Shown here: positions 22,471 to 33,039 of the stretch, one piece after another
How the letters are laid out: each line of letters starts with the position of its first letter
Numbering within the stretch: position 1 is the first letter of the stretch
Assembly: GCA_964019695.1 (NCBI GenBank)
Contig: OZ026524.1
Location: forward strand, 61,139,066 to 61,203,065
Direction: 5' to 3'
Source of the DNA: Loripinus fragilis
Lineage: Eukaryota > Mollusca > Bivalvia > Lucinida > Lucinidae
DNA length: 64,000 bases
Position numbers and translations under genes: made by a program
Notes under the pieces: generated by a model
Database searches by the model: none
What the model saw: only the letters and a program-made list of their open reading frames with translations
What the model was told of the DNA's origin: nothing

Positions 22471-23332
22471 TACTTACTTTCAAGTGCCCTTCCACAAAAA
22501 AAGTAGAGAAAGAGAAGGGATAAAAGTTTGGAAACATCATGAGCGAAAAAGTAGTGATTTGGGATGTGAAACAGTTGGGATAGATAGGCTTTTTCAAAGA
22601 CATAATTCATAAAAAAAGTCAACAAGAAAGAATGAATAAAAAATTGGAAAAAAGAAGAGAAAAACTATGGAAAAGGTAGCGAAAGTAGGGCTTTTCCAAG
22701 TACAAAATCATTACTATAAGTTGTTAGAAAAACATCAAATAAAGAAATTTTAAACTCAATAAATAAGCGGTATGATTGATGTGACAATAATACTAGCAAA
22801 ACAGAGATACTTTTCTCTGTTAAAGATTGATTTTTTAGGTGTTTTAGTTTTGTGCTCCCTGGAACAATATAATAGCTTATTTTTAAAATGCGAGCGAAGC
22901 GAGCAGGGGAAAAATATGTATTTTTATCGTGTAAATGATATTTTAGAGTGAAAAAGTAGGGATAGTGAAACATTTTCGAGAAAAAGTAGGGAAAAGTAAC
23001 AACATGACATAATCTAGGTAAATAGTTTTCAATTTTCTATCATAATCAGCATGAATAAACCCCACAAACAGAATAACTTAAACTTGCAGAAACAAACTGC
23101 GAAATTTAGTGACCTTCCTAAGTAAATATAAGAGTTTTAATTTATAAAAATCGAGCGAGCGAAGCGAGCCAGGAAATTTTTTCACGAATTTATTGGAACA
23201 ATTTTGAAATGACTCCCTGCTGGGAAGCCAAAGTTAAAGGTGACCCCCCCCCCTACTAGCCCCAAGGAAATTCATATGACCCCCCTACTTTTTAGCCCCC
23301 TCCCTGACACTTAAATAATGAGCGGTCCCTAA

Positions 23333-24440
23333 AGCAGTTGTTTTTCATATTCAATCAGATGTTAAGCATTGGATGGTTTGGTAGGCGTCAATCTAGTATT
23401 ATACATAAGCCGACTAAACTACATAAGATCTATTAAGATTTTACCTCATAAAGACGCTTTTTAACACTTTTGCAAACAGAGCAAGCCCAGATCAGATTAA
23501 GCAACTCTTGTAAAAGGTGCCTGATCAGATCTAAGATGTTTCATTATGGAAATAATTATATAATTTAATTTAATCCTACACTATTGAACCTGACAAGTAA
23601 TTTCTTTCACGTTAACTTTGTATGTACAAATGTGAAAGTTTATTTAATTATTCATAGAGAGTGGAGCATAGCATGAATATTCATGAAGGAAAAGTTAATA
23701 GCTACCTGTTCATTTAACCTCGTACCCAGTATACACGGACTGGTAACTGCCATACAGGTAAATGTATATAATTGGAAATACGTTGTCAGGCTGAGCTTTT
23801 AAAACTGACGTATGTTGAAGATTAAATAGTCATTTCACCTTTATTTCTCTGCATATCTGTGATTTTTTCTTCAAAAAGAAATGGTTCAATTTACTGTCAT
23901 TTAGACTGTGTTGTTATATTTATTGAAAATTTAATAGTCTTTATGAACATCAGCAAGAAACCAAGGCACCAATTTTAGCTATTTTCGGCACTTTTCGCCG
24001 AAAATCGTCAGAAATCAACCTAAAAGATGATAAAACTTCAATTTTATTTACTGTAACTTGTTCTATTTAAGCTTTGCATACCGGGAATAACTTTGATAAT
24101 CTCACATTTGTTCAGAATCAATTTAATAGGCTGTAGTGGTTTGAAATAGCGCTAAAACAAAGCCTCGACAGAATAACTTGTTATTTCCGTCAGTGACCAG
24201 TCCGTTTATACTGGGTCCGAGATTTAACTCACCATAGACCAGCATCAGTCCATTACATGAAAATAATTACATTTACAATCATATTTTAGCTAAGGAAAAT
24301 TAACTTATAAAAGACTCTATCATCTCTGATAATTTCTAACGTCTAATGTCCAAGTACAGAACAACTCTTTGTAAAGCTAAAGCAAATGCTATCTTAGAGA
24401 GAATACCAGATTTACTAGAAATATGCTACCAGAGATCAGG
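23333..24440. other. AT-rich spacer with one degenerate hairpin
   Basis: A degenerate GCAAACAGAGCAAGCCCAGATCAG hairpin lies at 23474-23535. I see no gene or other repeat. Confidence 0.4.
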
Positions 24441-24447
24441 TACTTTG

Positions 24448-24516
24448 GCAAACAGTGAAGACCCTGGTGAAATCACGATGCGATCACCGCATTTCATCAG
24501 GGTCCTCACTGTTTGC
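24448..24516. repeat. Hairpin with CAAACAGTGAAGACCCTG arms
   Basis: GCAAACAGTGAAGACCCTG and GGTGAAAT are matched by ATTTCATCAGGGTCCTCACTGTTTGC across a short loop. It is a better preserved relative of the 20080-20225 hairpin. Confidence 0.8.
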
Positions 24517-24613
24517 AGAGATAAAAACAACCTAAGTGGACAGTGATACATCTGTATTTATAAATATTGACCTGTGGCCACCTAAAGCACAAAATGGACT
24601 AGCACTACTTATT

Positions 24614-24839
24614 GTAGACTGGCTCCAGCCTGAAAACCATTTTTCATCAATGTGCCATATCATATACTTGTAGCTAGTCTTACTCTGATGGCTCTGTTTT
24701 AAAACAGAGCCATCAGAGTAAGATTAGCTACAAGCATATGATATGGAACATTAAAACAGAGCCATCAGAGTAAGATTAGCTACAAAGATAAGATATGGCA
24801 CATTAATGAAAAATTGTTTTAAGGACTGGAGCCAGTCTA
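24614..24839. mobile_element. Foldback element with 8 bp TSD and internally duplicated arm (hAT-like)
   Basis: TAGACTGGCTCCAG and its complement form the ends, and TACTTATT flanks both sides (24606-24613, 24840-24847). An 8 bp target is typical of hAT transposons. The left arm, through TGGCTCTGTTTT, is matched by the right arm AAAACAGAGCCATCAGAG. A ~51 bp segment of the right arm, from AAAACAGAGCC to the GATATGG.ACATT block, is present twice in a row, so the right side is longer than the left. Confidence 0.85.
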
Positions 24840-24906
24840 TACTTATTATATATCTTTGGGGTAAGTATCAGAATGAATAGGTTTAACATAAACAAGAAAA
24901 GTAGTT

Positions 24907-25433
24907 CAGAAGATTATAAAGAAAAAAATTATTTTATTCCTTCAAAATACGTAAATGTACGCAATGTTGTGGATGCGCATTTTAATTTCCTCAAATAAGC
25001 AATGTGTACTGAAACCAAACGCTAACTTACGAAGAAAGGTATTACTGTTTATTCTGCCTAATATGAAGCCATTGCCTTTTTCTTTTTTTATCATATGACG
25101 TCGCGTCTTTGTGTGAGATAAGGCCATGGATTAACATTTATAAACCTCTAGTGGTTTACAGATTTTCGGCAGAAGATTATAAAGAAAAAAGTTATTTTAT
25201 TCCTTCAAAATACGTAAATGTACGCAATGTTGTGGATGCGCATTTGAATTTCCTCAAATAAGCAATGTGTACTGAAACCAAACGCTAACTTACGAAGAAA
25301 GGTATTACTGTTTATTCTGCCCAATATGAAGCAATTGCCTTTTTCTTTTTTTATCATATAACGTCGCGTCTTTGTGTGAGATAAGGCCATGGATTAACAT
25401 TTATAAACCTCTAGTGGTTTACAGATTTTCGGC
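24907..25433. repeat. 263 bp tandem duplication
   Basis: Two copies (24907-25169 and 25170-25433) are nearly identical, starting AGAAGATTATAAAGAAAAAA and ending TTTACAGATTTTCGGCA. Each contains a 61-codon minus-strand ORF with a few replacement differences. There is no sign of coding constraint or known function. Confidence 0.85.
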
Positions 25434-26290
25434 AAAACCCTAACTTTTTCACATCAAAAATATAATTTCAAAATTACTTTAATGTCATATGATAAATAGT
25501 ATCTAACATTCCTGCTCCTGCATTATTGAAGAAATTCAATAAAACATGAGCATTCACATAAGATTCTCTATTTAATGTATTACTTCAGTACCAAGGTACT
25601 CATCGTTTTGAAATGATATTAAAGTAAGAAAGAGGGCAAAGATCAGGAATCGATACGATCAACCACCACACCCGACCAAGGACACCAAGTGTAAAGTAAC
25701 AAACCCACAATTAGACATCCAAAACGAGAGCCAAGAGGTCGGCCCTTTCCCAGCAGGTGACCACAGGGCAACAATAAACAGACGCGCACAAAAGCATAAC
25801 AAACGCACGTCAGAAATAACTTGAATGATCCTCAAAAGAAGTACAGCCTTGGAACGGTCAGTAAAAATTTTACTAGAGGACTTAAACAGGTTTAACAGCG
25901 CAAAACTCACCCTTAAGTCAGATGTGGATCAAACACATAAATGTTTGGTTTGCATGAAAGACCCCTACCTTATCAATGCATCATCTTCTAGAACATATAA
26001 ATCAAGTTATAAAAAGGAGATAAAGCAAAGATAAGGACTCAACAGTAAATAAAACTGAATACCGGAGCAAAAGAAGCCCAACAGGCAAACCCTGGTGGGC
26101 CTTACAACAGCCAAGCATCAGGCCCCTACCATCTCATCAATAGATAAGTTTTTAAGTCGGAACCGTCAAAGAGTCTGAAGTCCTACCCACCGGCGTGCAA
26201 TTAAAGAAGAAAGCAAAGTTGCCAATCGTGATTGGGTTGACCACTAAGCAAGCAGTCTGTTGCAATACATTAATGTTATAGACAATATTC
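25434..26290. other. Spacer with the module shared with 22.4 kb
   Basis: 25645-25755 matches the non-tRNA module of the composite repeat at 22243-22470 (GATCAGGAATCGATAC, GAGAGCCAAGAGGTCGGCCC). The 69-codon plus ORF and 83-codon minus ORF here overlap this repeat and have no recognisable domain. Confidence 0.5.
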
Positions 26291-26294
26291 ACAT

Positions 26295-27058
26295 GACAGC
26301 CACATCTTTGTCAACAATAACAGTACCAAGGTGATTGCCATTTTAAAAATGTATAAACCTATATTTTAGCAACATGTATGTCAATAAATAAGATTTCAAA
26401 TATCATAAGTACAGTGTATTTGTCATTGTGAAATTGCGTTTATCTATATGACAGCTACATATATAAGATTTCAAACATTAACCGGATCAAGGTACGTGTT
26501 ATTTTGAAATTGTGTATATATTTATTTGACAGCTACATATATGTCTATAAATACAATTTCAAACATTAACAGGATAAAGGTACGTTTCATTGTAAAATTG
26601 AGTATATCTATATGACAGCTACATATATGTCAATAAATACTATTTCAAGCATTCACAGGATCAAGGTTCGTGTCATTGTGAAATTGTGTATATCTATATG
26701 ACAGCTACATATATTTCAATAAATAAAATTTTAAACGTTAACAAGATCAAGGTACGTGTAATTGTGAAATTGTGTATATCTATATGACAGCTACATATAT
26801 GTCAATATATAAGATTTCAAACATTAACAGGGTCAAGGTACGTGTCATTGTGAAATTGTGTATATCTATATGACAGCCACAAATATGTCAATAAATATAA
26901 AATTTCAAACATTAACAGGGTCAAGGGACGTGTCATTGTGAAATTGTATATTTATATGACAGCTACATATATGTCAATAAATAAGATATCAAACATTAAC
27001 AGGATAAAGGTACGTGTCATTGTAAAATTGTGTATATATATGACAACTACATATAACA
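26295..27058 (+). repeat. 86 bp minisatellite
   Basis: Units start ACAGCTACATATATGTCAAT and contain ATTTCAAACATTAACAGG and AAGGTACGTGTCATTGTGAA. Unit starts are at 26451, 26529, 26615, 26701, 26787, 26873, 26959 and 27043, i.e. an 86 bp period with one 78 bp and one 84 bp unit. One or two more degenerate units extend to about 26295. Confidence 0.92.
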
Positions 27059-27240
27059 TTTAACAGCCACCAGTTTTTTTTTGCCACACCAGAATTTGGC
27101 AAAATCACATCATCTTTCTAGTGGTGCAAAAGACTCAAAACCACTAAAATACATAAATACAGACATAAGGGAGCAAAACATATATGATTATGACTAAAAA
27201 AATATATGCCATCATAATGAAAAAAATGGTCAAAGTTAAA

Positions 27241-27685
27241 AACCCCGCGGGGTTTTTCGAAAACCCCGCGGGGTTTTTAAAACCCCGCGCGGGGTTTATC
27301 CCCCACATTTTCAAATGGGGGAAAAACCCCGCAGGGTTTTTTCAAAAAAATAAATATTAAAATTTGTTCAAGAAACAAGTTTGTTTGATTGTAATTATTG
27401 CAGAAAATGATTGATATGGCTTAATTCAAAACTTTGATTTCCCCCGCGGGGTTTTTCTCCCATTTCAGATTGTGGGGGAAAAACCCCGCAGGGTTTTTTG
27501 AAAAATTCAAATTGACTTTTTTGAATTATTATTCATCACAATGCATAATAAAAGGTATATCAAAAACTTTCAGCATTATATTGTGCCTCTAGAGGAAAAA
27601 GAAAATTCCCCCGCAGGGTTTTTCCCCCGTGGGGTTTTTCCCCCACAAAATAAAATGGGAGAAAAACCCTGCGGGGTTTTTTATC
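27241..27685. repeat. Cluster of AAAACCCCGCGGGGTTTT hairpins
   Basis: Three modules (27241-27340, 27441-27500, 27607-27682) each hold one or more CCCCGCGGGG or CCCCGCAGGG palindromes flanked by A and T runs, plus a CCCCCACA / TGGGGG pairing. The modules are about 170 bp apart in AT-rich DNA. In a bacterium they would resemble terminators. The setting here is eukaryotic, so I call them structured repeats of unknown origin. Confidence 0.85.
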
Positions 27686-27689
27686 CAAA

Positions 27690-29110
27690 AATAATATTTT
27701 AAGTTTTTAGCTCAAAGAAGCATTTTACACTCTGTGTTCAAAGTTGTGAGAGTTTTATATCAAAACAGAGAGATTTCAATTTCTCCCTTGGTGGGAAATC
27801 CTAAAATATACGTTACCAAAATGGCAATGTATCATTGTTAGACTGATGGCTGAGAATGTTTTGCTCCCCGCTAAAGAATTTTGCAGACACATCGTATCTT
27901 AAAAGAGCATTTCGAGCTGCGTAGAATAAGAGATGTTTGCATGTGTACGATTTGGTGTTTGCCTCTGATAGTCTGTTACATATGTTACCATATAAAATTC
28001 AGAAAATGAAAAGTTAAAAGGCTGTGCTACAGAAAGAAGGCATTAAACTAACTATCTAAATCACGCATATAGTCTGCCTGCTGGATACCTAAGCTGCAGA
28101 TAAAAGTTTTAAAGCAAAATTACGGCATCCTAATGTGTTATGTGCGTTACTTACATAAAACTACCCTTTAAAAACGGTAACTGTGACCAATAGCATTTAA
28201 TTTTACAGCTGATTTGTGAATTTTTAAAATGCTTTTAATCTAGTTGTACTAACACACTTATTTGGCTTATAGAAAAAAAACAAAGTGTGTTTATCTATCT
28301 TAAATGCATTGCCTTATATAAGCAATTAAACAACACTGGCCCAAGTTTTAAGGAGCCCAATTTGGTAGGTATTATTTATGTAAAAATTATATAAAATCTT
28401 CCATATTTTGATAGTCTTGCTCATATAATAAAGAATCATAGATTTTGCATGTTAAACAACAAGATAGGAGTACTTGTTACAGGTTGTGTTACAGGTTGTA
28501 ACTTATGTTACCTAACATAATAATTAGCGAGGCCATTGACTTGGTGTAAGAGATGATATTTCAAAGAGAAATGAATATTTTTCGCATGGTTTCTTATAAA
28601 TCTCTGGGCTTTGGTGCTTTAATCTTAGGAAGCAATTCATTGCTCTATTATCAAGACCTTTTTTACAGATGTTATATATAAACTTTTTCAATATTTCCAT
28701 ATATGTATAATACTACGATATAGATAGAGGGGCGTGGAAAATAATAGTTTCTATTTTAACATGACAATTTAGTATTTGTTAAATTGGTTAAATGTTTTAA
28801 AATATCTTAACTAATCCTTATCCAAGTCGTATACAATATCTATCATTATATCTGCTTGTGTAGCAAAATAATTGCTCGTCTCATCTCATCACAACCAGTA
28901 GAGTAATCAGACAGAATTATAACTGTAGTCTAAGTAAGGGCCCTTTGGAATTCTGTAGACATACTTGTATTCTATATTAAGTATAATGTAAACAGTGGTC
29001 AAGAATAAATCAAAGGATGAGAAGATCCAATTAAAATCAAGTTTAGCTCATTTATTGCCCATAATTAGACATTTAAAAAACATCAAACAAAACCATCATT
29101 ACAGACGACC
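27690..29110. other. AT-rich spacer, nothing recognised
   Basis: No ORF, RNA gene, inverted repeat or copy of another part of the window is visible. Confidence 0.4.
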
Positions 29111-29117
29111 TTAATAA

Positions 29118-29166
29118 AATAATAATAATAATAATAATAAAAAAATATTGATAATAATAATAATAT
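29118..29166. repeat. (AAT)n microsatellite
   Basis: AATAATAAT repeats are interrupted once by an A run and GATAAT variants. Confidence 0.9.
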
Positions 29167-29724
29167 TCTTTATTTCCTCCACATGTGAAGAGCATACAAA
29201 TAAAGCACAATTACAAAAGCAAGATAGAAACATTGAACATATATACATCATATACATTATTGGTTTGGTTTTAATATTTTAAAACCTGTTTGTTTATATA
29301 TCGATATTCAGATTTGAATCGTTTCATTCAAAATCAGGTCACCAACATCCATGCTGTACATGACAATAGACCACGTCATCACTGATAAAGTATTATTGTA
29401 ATGGCATTCACCTATTTTTTTCTTATTATTAATCTATATAATAAAAATAAACTCGACCAAACAAAGAAATCATGATCACCATGCATGACATTTGGACTTC
29501 GAATCTTGAAAGGTAATTTAATAGGCATTTCTTTTATCGGGACCGACAAATCACTTCGAAAAATTGAATTTTTCGGATAATCGAAATTCGAATAATAGGT
29601 AGTTTTATTGCAATAGATAATAGAGAAAAAAGTCAGGACTGTCCGTAGTCTTCGAATAACCCAGTAGTTTCGGATAATCGAAAATTTGGCTGGAAGGTTA
29701 AAAAAATAAATGTTCTTTACCACT

Positions 29725-30545
29725 CCCCACTTGTGAGAAAGTCGACCTTTCAACAAATTAGGTTGAATTCAGCCCAGCATGTTTGGATTAGCATAAAAGA
29801 AGAATGGGCAGACACTTTTGACCCCATTATAGGGCGCCTCTGAGTGGGGTACCCAAAAATAAGCTCTTGTATACACAATTTGTTTAAGTTGTGCACAAAT
29901 TTGGTTGAGTTCTACCCAGCAATTCAGAAAGAGACTGCAATTTAGCCAGAAAATGCACACTCTCTGAGGCCCATGCAAAGGGGATCCAAAAAGCAAAAAA
30001 CAGTAATGCTCCTGCTCACCCACTTGTGCAAGTAAGTCACCAAACAAATTTGGTTGGATTCAGTATGACCGTTTGCGCAGTCGGTAACGTGTCTGGCAAC
30101 AGATGTGAGTCTGAATCCAGGGGTCGCGAGATTGAATCCCAACCCGGTCCCGTACTTACGTGGAGATTGATCATGAAATAATTTCTACGGTCATTCTCCT
30201 CCCTTCCGCTGAATCATTCAAGAAGGGTTGTTGTCAGTTACAAATGAAAGTATGTGCACGAAGTACTGGTCAACTGCTTGTTAAAGCTTGCCCAGGAAAA
30301 AGTGTGGTTAGGTGAACTAACTGTCACGCCATGACCATAGCTGTTGACTTGGGACGTAAAGCAACAAAACAAACAAACCGTTTGCAAGGTGAAAGTATTG
30401 CAGGCAAATGGGCAGACCGAAGGACACTTTTGACCTACATCCCACATCATTGGGGTATTGGACTCTTGCTGTTGCATACACCAGTTGCATACACCAGTTG
30501 CTCAACAAATTTGGTTGGATAATCTGTCCAGTTGTTTAGAAGATA
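29725..30545 (+). repeat. ~150 bp satellite, interrupted by a SINE
   Basis: Units share CACTTGTG, AAATTTGGTTG, ATTCAGYCCAG and GGGCAGAC..TTTTGACC, at about 29725, 29880, 30020 and 30410-30545. A family B SINE (30077-30376) splits one unit. The 92-codon and overlapping minus ORFs follow the repeat and SINE. Confidence 0.6.
30077..30376 (+). mobile_element. tRNA-derived SINE (family B), fuller copy with TSD
   Basis: It starts GCAGTCGGTAACGTG and includes a degenerate A-box region, a B-box-like GAGATTGAATCCC and the TTCTACGGTCATTCTCCTCC core. The (AAAC)n tail is followed by ACCGTTTGC, which also precedes the element (30068-30076, 30377-30385). It is more complete at the 5' end than the copy at 19211. 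Confidence 0.9.
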
Positions 30546-31150
30546 GCATAACAAACAAAAACCTGATATACAGACGAAGGCAATCGCAATATCTCCAACA
30601 CCTTTTAAAAAGAGAATGGATAAAAAAAATCAAATAAAAATAAGCCCCAATGATCAGCCTGATTATCCTGTAAATTCAGTAATTAACCTGCATACATGTA
30701 CCACACTAACTAAGTGTTGTTCTGCCATAAATGCTGCTGTAAATAATAATGATAATGGTAAAATTGTATAACCATAATGAACACAATTCAGTATTAAGCG
30801 TCTTTCATCAGCATTTAAAGAAAGAAACAACTACAAATGGCTTTGTTTCTGAGAAACTAAATTATATGATGAAAAGTCTCATGCAAGTATAATTTATAAG
30901 CATAGAAATATGTTCTATTTACTCACATTGTCTGTTGTAGGATTTATTTTGTGCAGTTTATGCAGTTTATATCCAAAATTAACACAGGATTTATCAAATA
31001 GTTAGAGCCTTGCAAACCATGAGGTTTATTTGAATCTTTTTCTGGTTTCCTGCAAGATTAAAGAATTTCAGCTTGAGTCATTGAAATGAGAGAACCAGGT
31101 TAACACAGTTATATCATATTACAAGGTCAGACTGAGTTCAGAATATAATG
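30546..31150. other. AT-rich spacer, nothing recognised
   Basis: No gene, RNA or repeat that I can support. Confidence 0.4.
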
Positions 31151-31164
31151 GTCCTAAGCAAATC

Positions 31165-31500
31165 TAGGTTGGGATTATTTGGTATTAAATGGAACCAAAT
31201 TATTTACTAGCAGTACCAAAAGATTCCATTTAATCCCGAATTATATGGATGTGTTGAATTGATGAAGACCCAGAAAATCTTAATAATCCCATTTAAAGTA
31301 CCTACTGGGACTTTCTGGGATTAAATGGAATATTTATCCCAGAAAGTAACATAAAATCCCACTTATATTTTAAGCAGAATTATTTGAGACTTTCTGGGAT
31401 TTTCCAGTTCCAGATAGTGACAGAAAATACCAATTGTTCCAACTTTTGGGATTTAATGGAATTCCATTAAATACCATGTAAAGTGAAGTACCACAAAATC
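31165..31500. repeat. Cluster of GGGATTAAATGGAA motifs in both orientations
   Basis: Variants of GG(G/T)ATTAAATGGAA or its complement occur near 31180, 31213, 31284, 31317 and 31458, interleaved with TTCTGGGA / TCCCAGAAAG pairs. The last copy forms the palindrome TTTAATGGAATTCCATTAAA. There is no regular period. Confidence 0.75.
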
Positions 31501-31659
31501 CCAGGAAGTTCTATTCAAGCAGAATTGGAACTGGACTGAGACTTTCTAGAACATTCTAGAACATACCAATTATTTGGGATTATAACATTCTTCTCGGCCC
31601 TGATCTGGGTCCTTACTGTTTGAAAAGGTTATCAACAGATGACAAAAGTCTTTGTTAAC

Positions 31660-32718
31660 AGAACAGAACATATCTTTATTGACATAAAACTCAGGCCACT
31701 CATAGATAGTGTAAAGGCATAAGATAAAAAAACAAAGCATATACATGATATACATAAAATACATGAGTACAAAGAGCATGAAAAAGGTGAAAATTAAAAT
31801 GCGAGCAAAATCAACCCTGAAAGAGCCTTCTATAACTTACAGTAGGCAACATAATCGACTGTTGTTGCTTCATTAAGAAACAAAATAAGGCTTCACATTA
31901 TTGATTATAGACAATTCGCATGATTTGACATATCATGTGAACTGTCTATAATCAGGTTATTCCCATGAAATATTAAGCCAAGACATAGTAAGAAGTATAT
32001 TATCGTACTGATTGACTCTTTTAGGGTTAGGCTGCACATGAAAATTTATTCATTATAATTTCTACAAAACTTGATAACTTTACAAGCTTCGTGGTATTTG
32101 CTGAAGAAAATAGTTCTTTGAATTTTATAATGTTAGGACTTTTGTAAAAATATGATCTTAAATATTTCTTTCTGTCAGATATAAAGTGATCACAAACAAA
32201 AAGATAGTGAAATTCGTCACCGATATCATATTTGCTACATAATGTGCATTTTCTGTCTTCTAAAGGTGTGTTTTCCCAGCGACCAGTTTCAACCGGAAGC
32301 CGATGATTACTTAACCTAAACTTTAACAATGAAGAACAGTGTTTCCTATTTAATTTGATTAGGTAATTTTCAAAATTCAAATCTTGCTTGAAAAGAGTAT
32401 AATTCTTTCCTTTAGAGGATGAAGTTACTTTGTTATGCCACTCCTGAACATAAAGGTCTGATAGAGTTTTAGAGATTTGATTTTTGATTGATTTTGGGTT
32501 TTCAATGACTTCCTTGTTTAAAAGATCGGGACGCCCAACAGATATTAGAATATGCTTAATAAAATGGATCCATTTATTTTGATGGATGCCACCATCATAT
32601 TCTCCTAGTAGAAGTAAGTATAACCATTTTGATAGTTTTGTTTGTTTACCATTCACAATATTCATCCAAAAGCTAATAATACGGGGTTTTATTCTAATGT
32701 CTACTGCCTTGCAACCTA
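31660..32718 (-). mobile_element. 5'-truncated LINE, unit 1
   Basis: It is bounded by GTTAAC on both sides (31654-31659, 32719-32724). The empty-site sequence nearby at about 33050 reads TTTGCTAACAAGG. The minus strand carries the end of a LINE ORF2, then about 370 bp of 3' region with a stem-loop (about 31905-31955) and an AATAAA signal just before the 3' end. Confidence 0.75.
32027..32665 (-). pseudogene. LINE ORF2 C-terminal domain, unit 1
   Basis: The 212-codon open frame extends upstream without an ATG to about 32710 (IISFWMNIVNGKQTKLSKWLY), which is typical of the post-RT segment of non-LTR retrotransposons. A cysteine/histidine cluster, CTLCSKYDIGDEFHYLFVCDH, is the usual C-terminal zinc-binding motif of Jockey/CR1-type ORF2. 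RT and endonuclease domains are absent, so it is a dead fragment and not a host gene. Confidence 0.75.
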
Positions 32719-33039
32719 GTTAACAAGGATAGTTAAAATGATATAATTCAAAATAACATAAGTTATCAAGCAGGATACAAAATGACAATCTAGCATAAAG
32801 CACATTTCTTTATTCGCTTAATATTTTCGAGTTATGAATTATAACAATACAATAGAACCAGAAAGATCTTTATCTATAAACTTTTTTGTCGTCTGCTGAC
32901 TTTTTTTTTTAAATTACTTTTTTCAATAAATTCTTTCAGGAACGCACTATTAGAGTGTCAATCCTTTTGGATCAAGATCAGGATCGACATTCTTCTCGTT
33001 CCAGATCTGGGTCCTTACTGTTTGCAAAGGTTATCAGCA

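Larger units (their letters stand above)
21134..23329. mobile_element. 2.2 kb TIR element with TAA target duplication (PIF/Harbinger-like)
   Basis: The termini GGGACCGCTCATTATTTAA.TGTCAGGG face each other at 21134-21161 and 23302-23329. TAA flanks both (21131-21133 and 23330-23332). A three-base T-A-A target is typical of PIF/Harbinger transposons. Subterminal GGGG/CCCC stretches with GGAAACCACAAGAAATTTAACC and its complement extend the symmetry inward. No transposase is seen. The interior holds a CA microsatellite, a perfect hairpin, a SINE tail and two GCGAGCGAAGCGAGC motifs (about 22890 and 23153). Confidence 0.8.

Noticed and set aside
26295..27685. CRISPR-like array
   Set aside because: The 86 bp units are continuous head-to-tail with no unique spacers, and the GC hairpins are irregular. 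The genome is eukaryotic.
27241..27685. Bacterial rho-independent terminators
   Set aside because: GC stems with T runs look the part, but there is no bacterial gene context and the motifs occur in clusters in both orientations.
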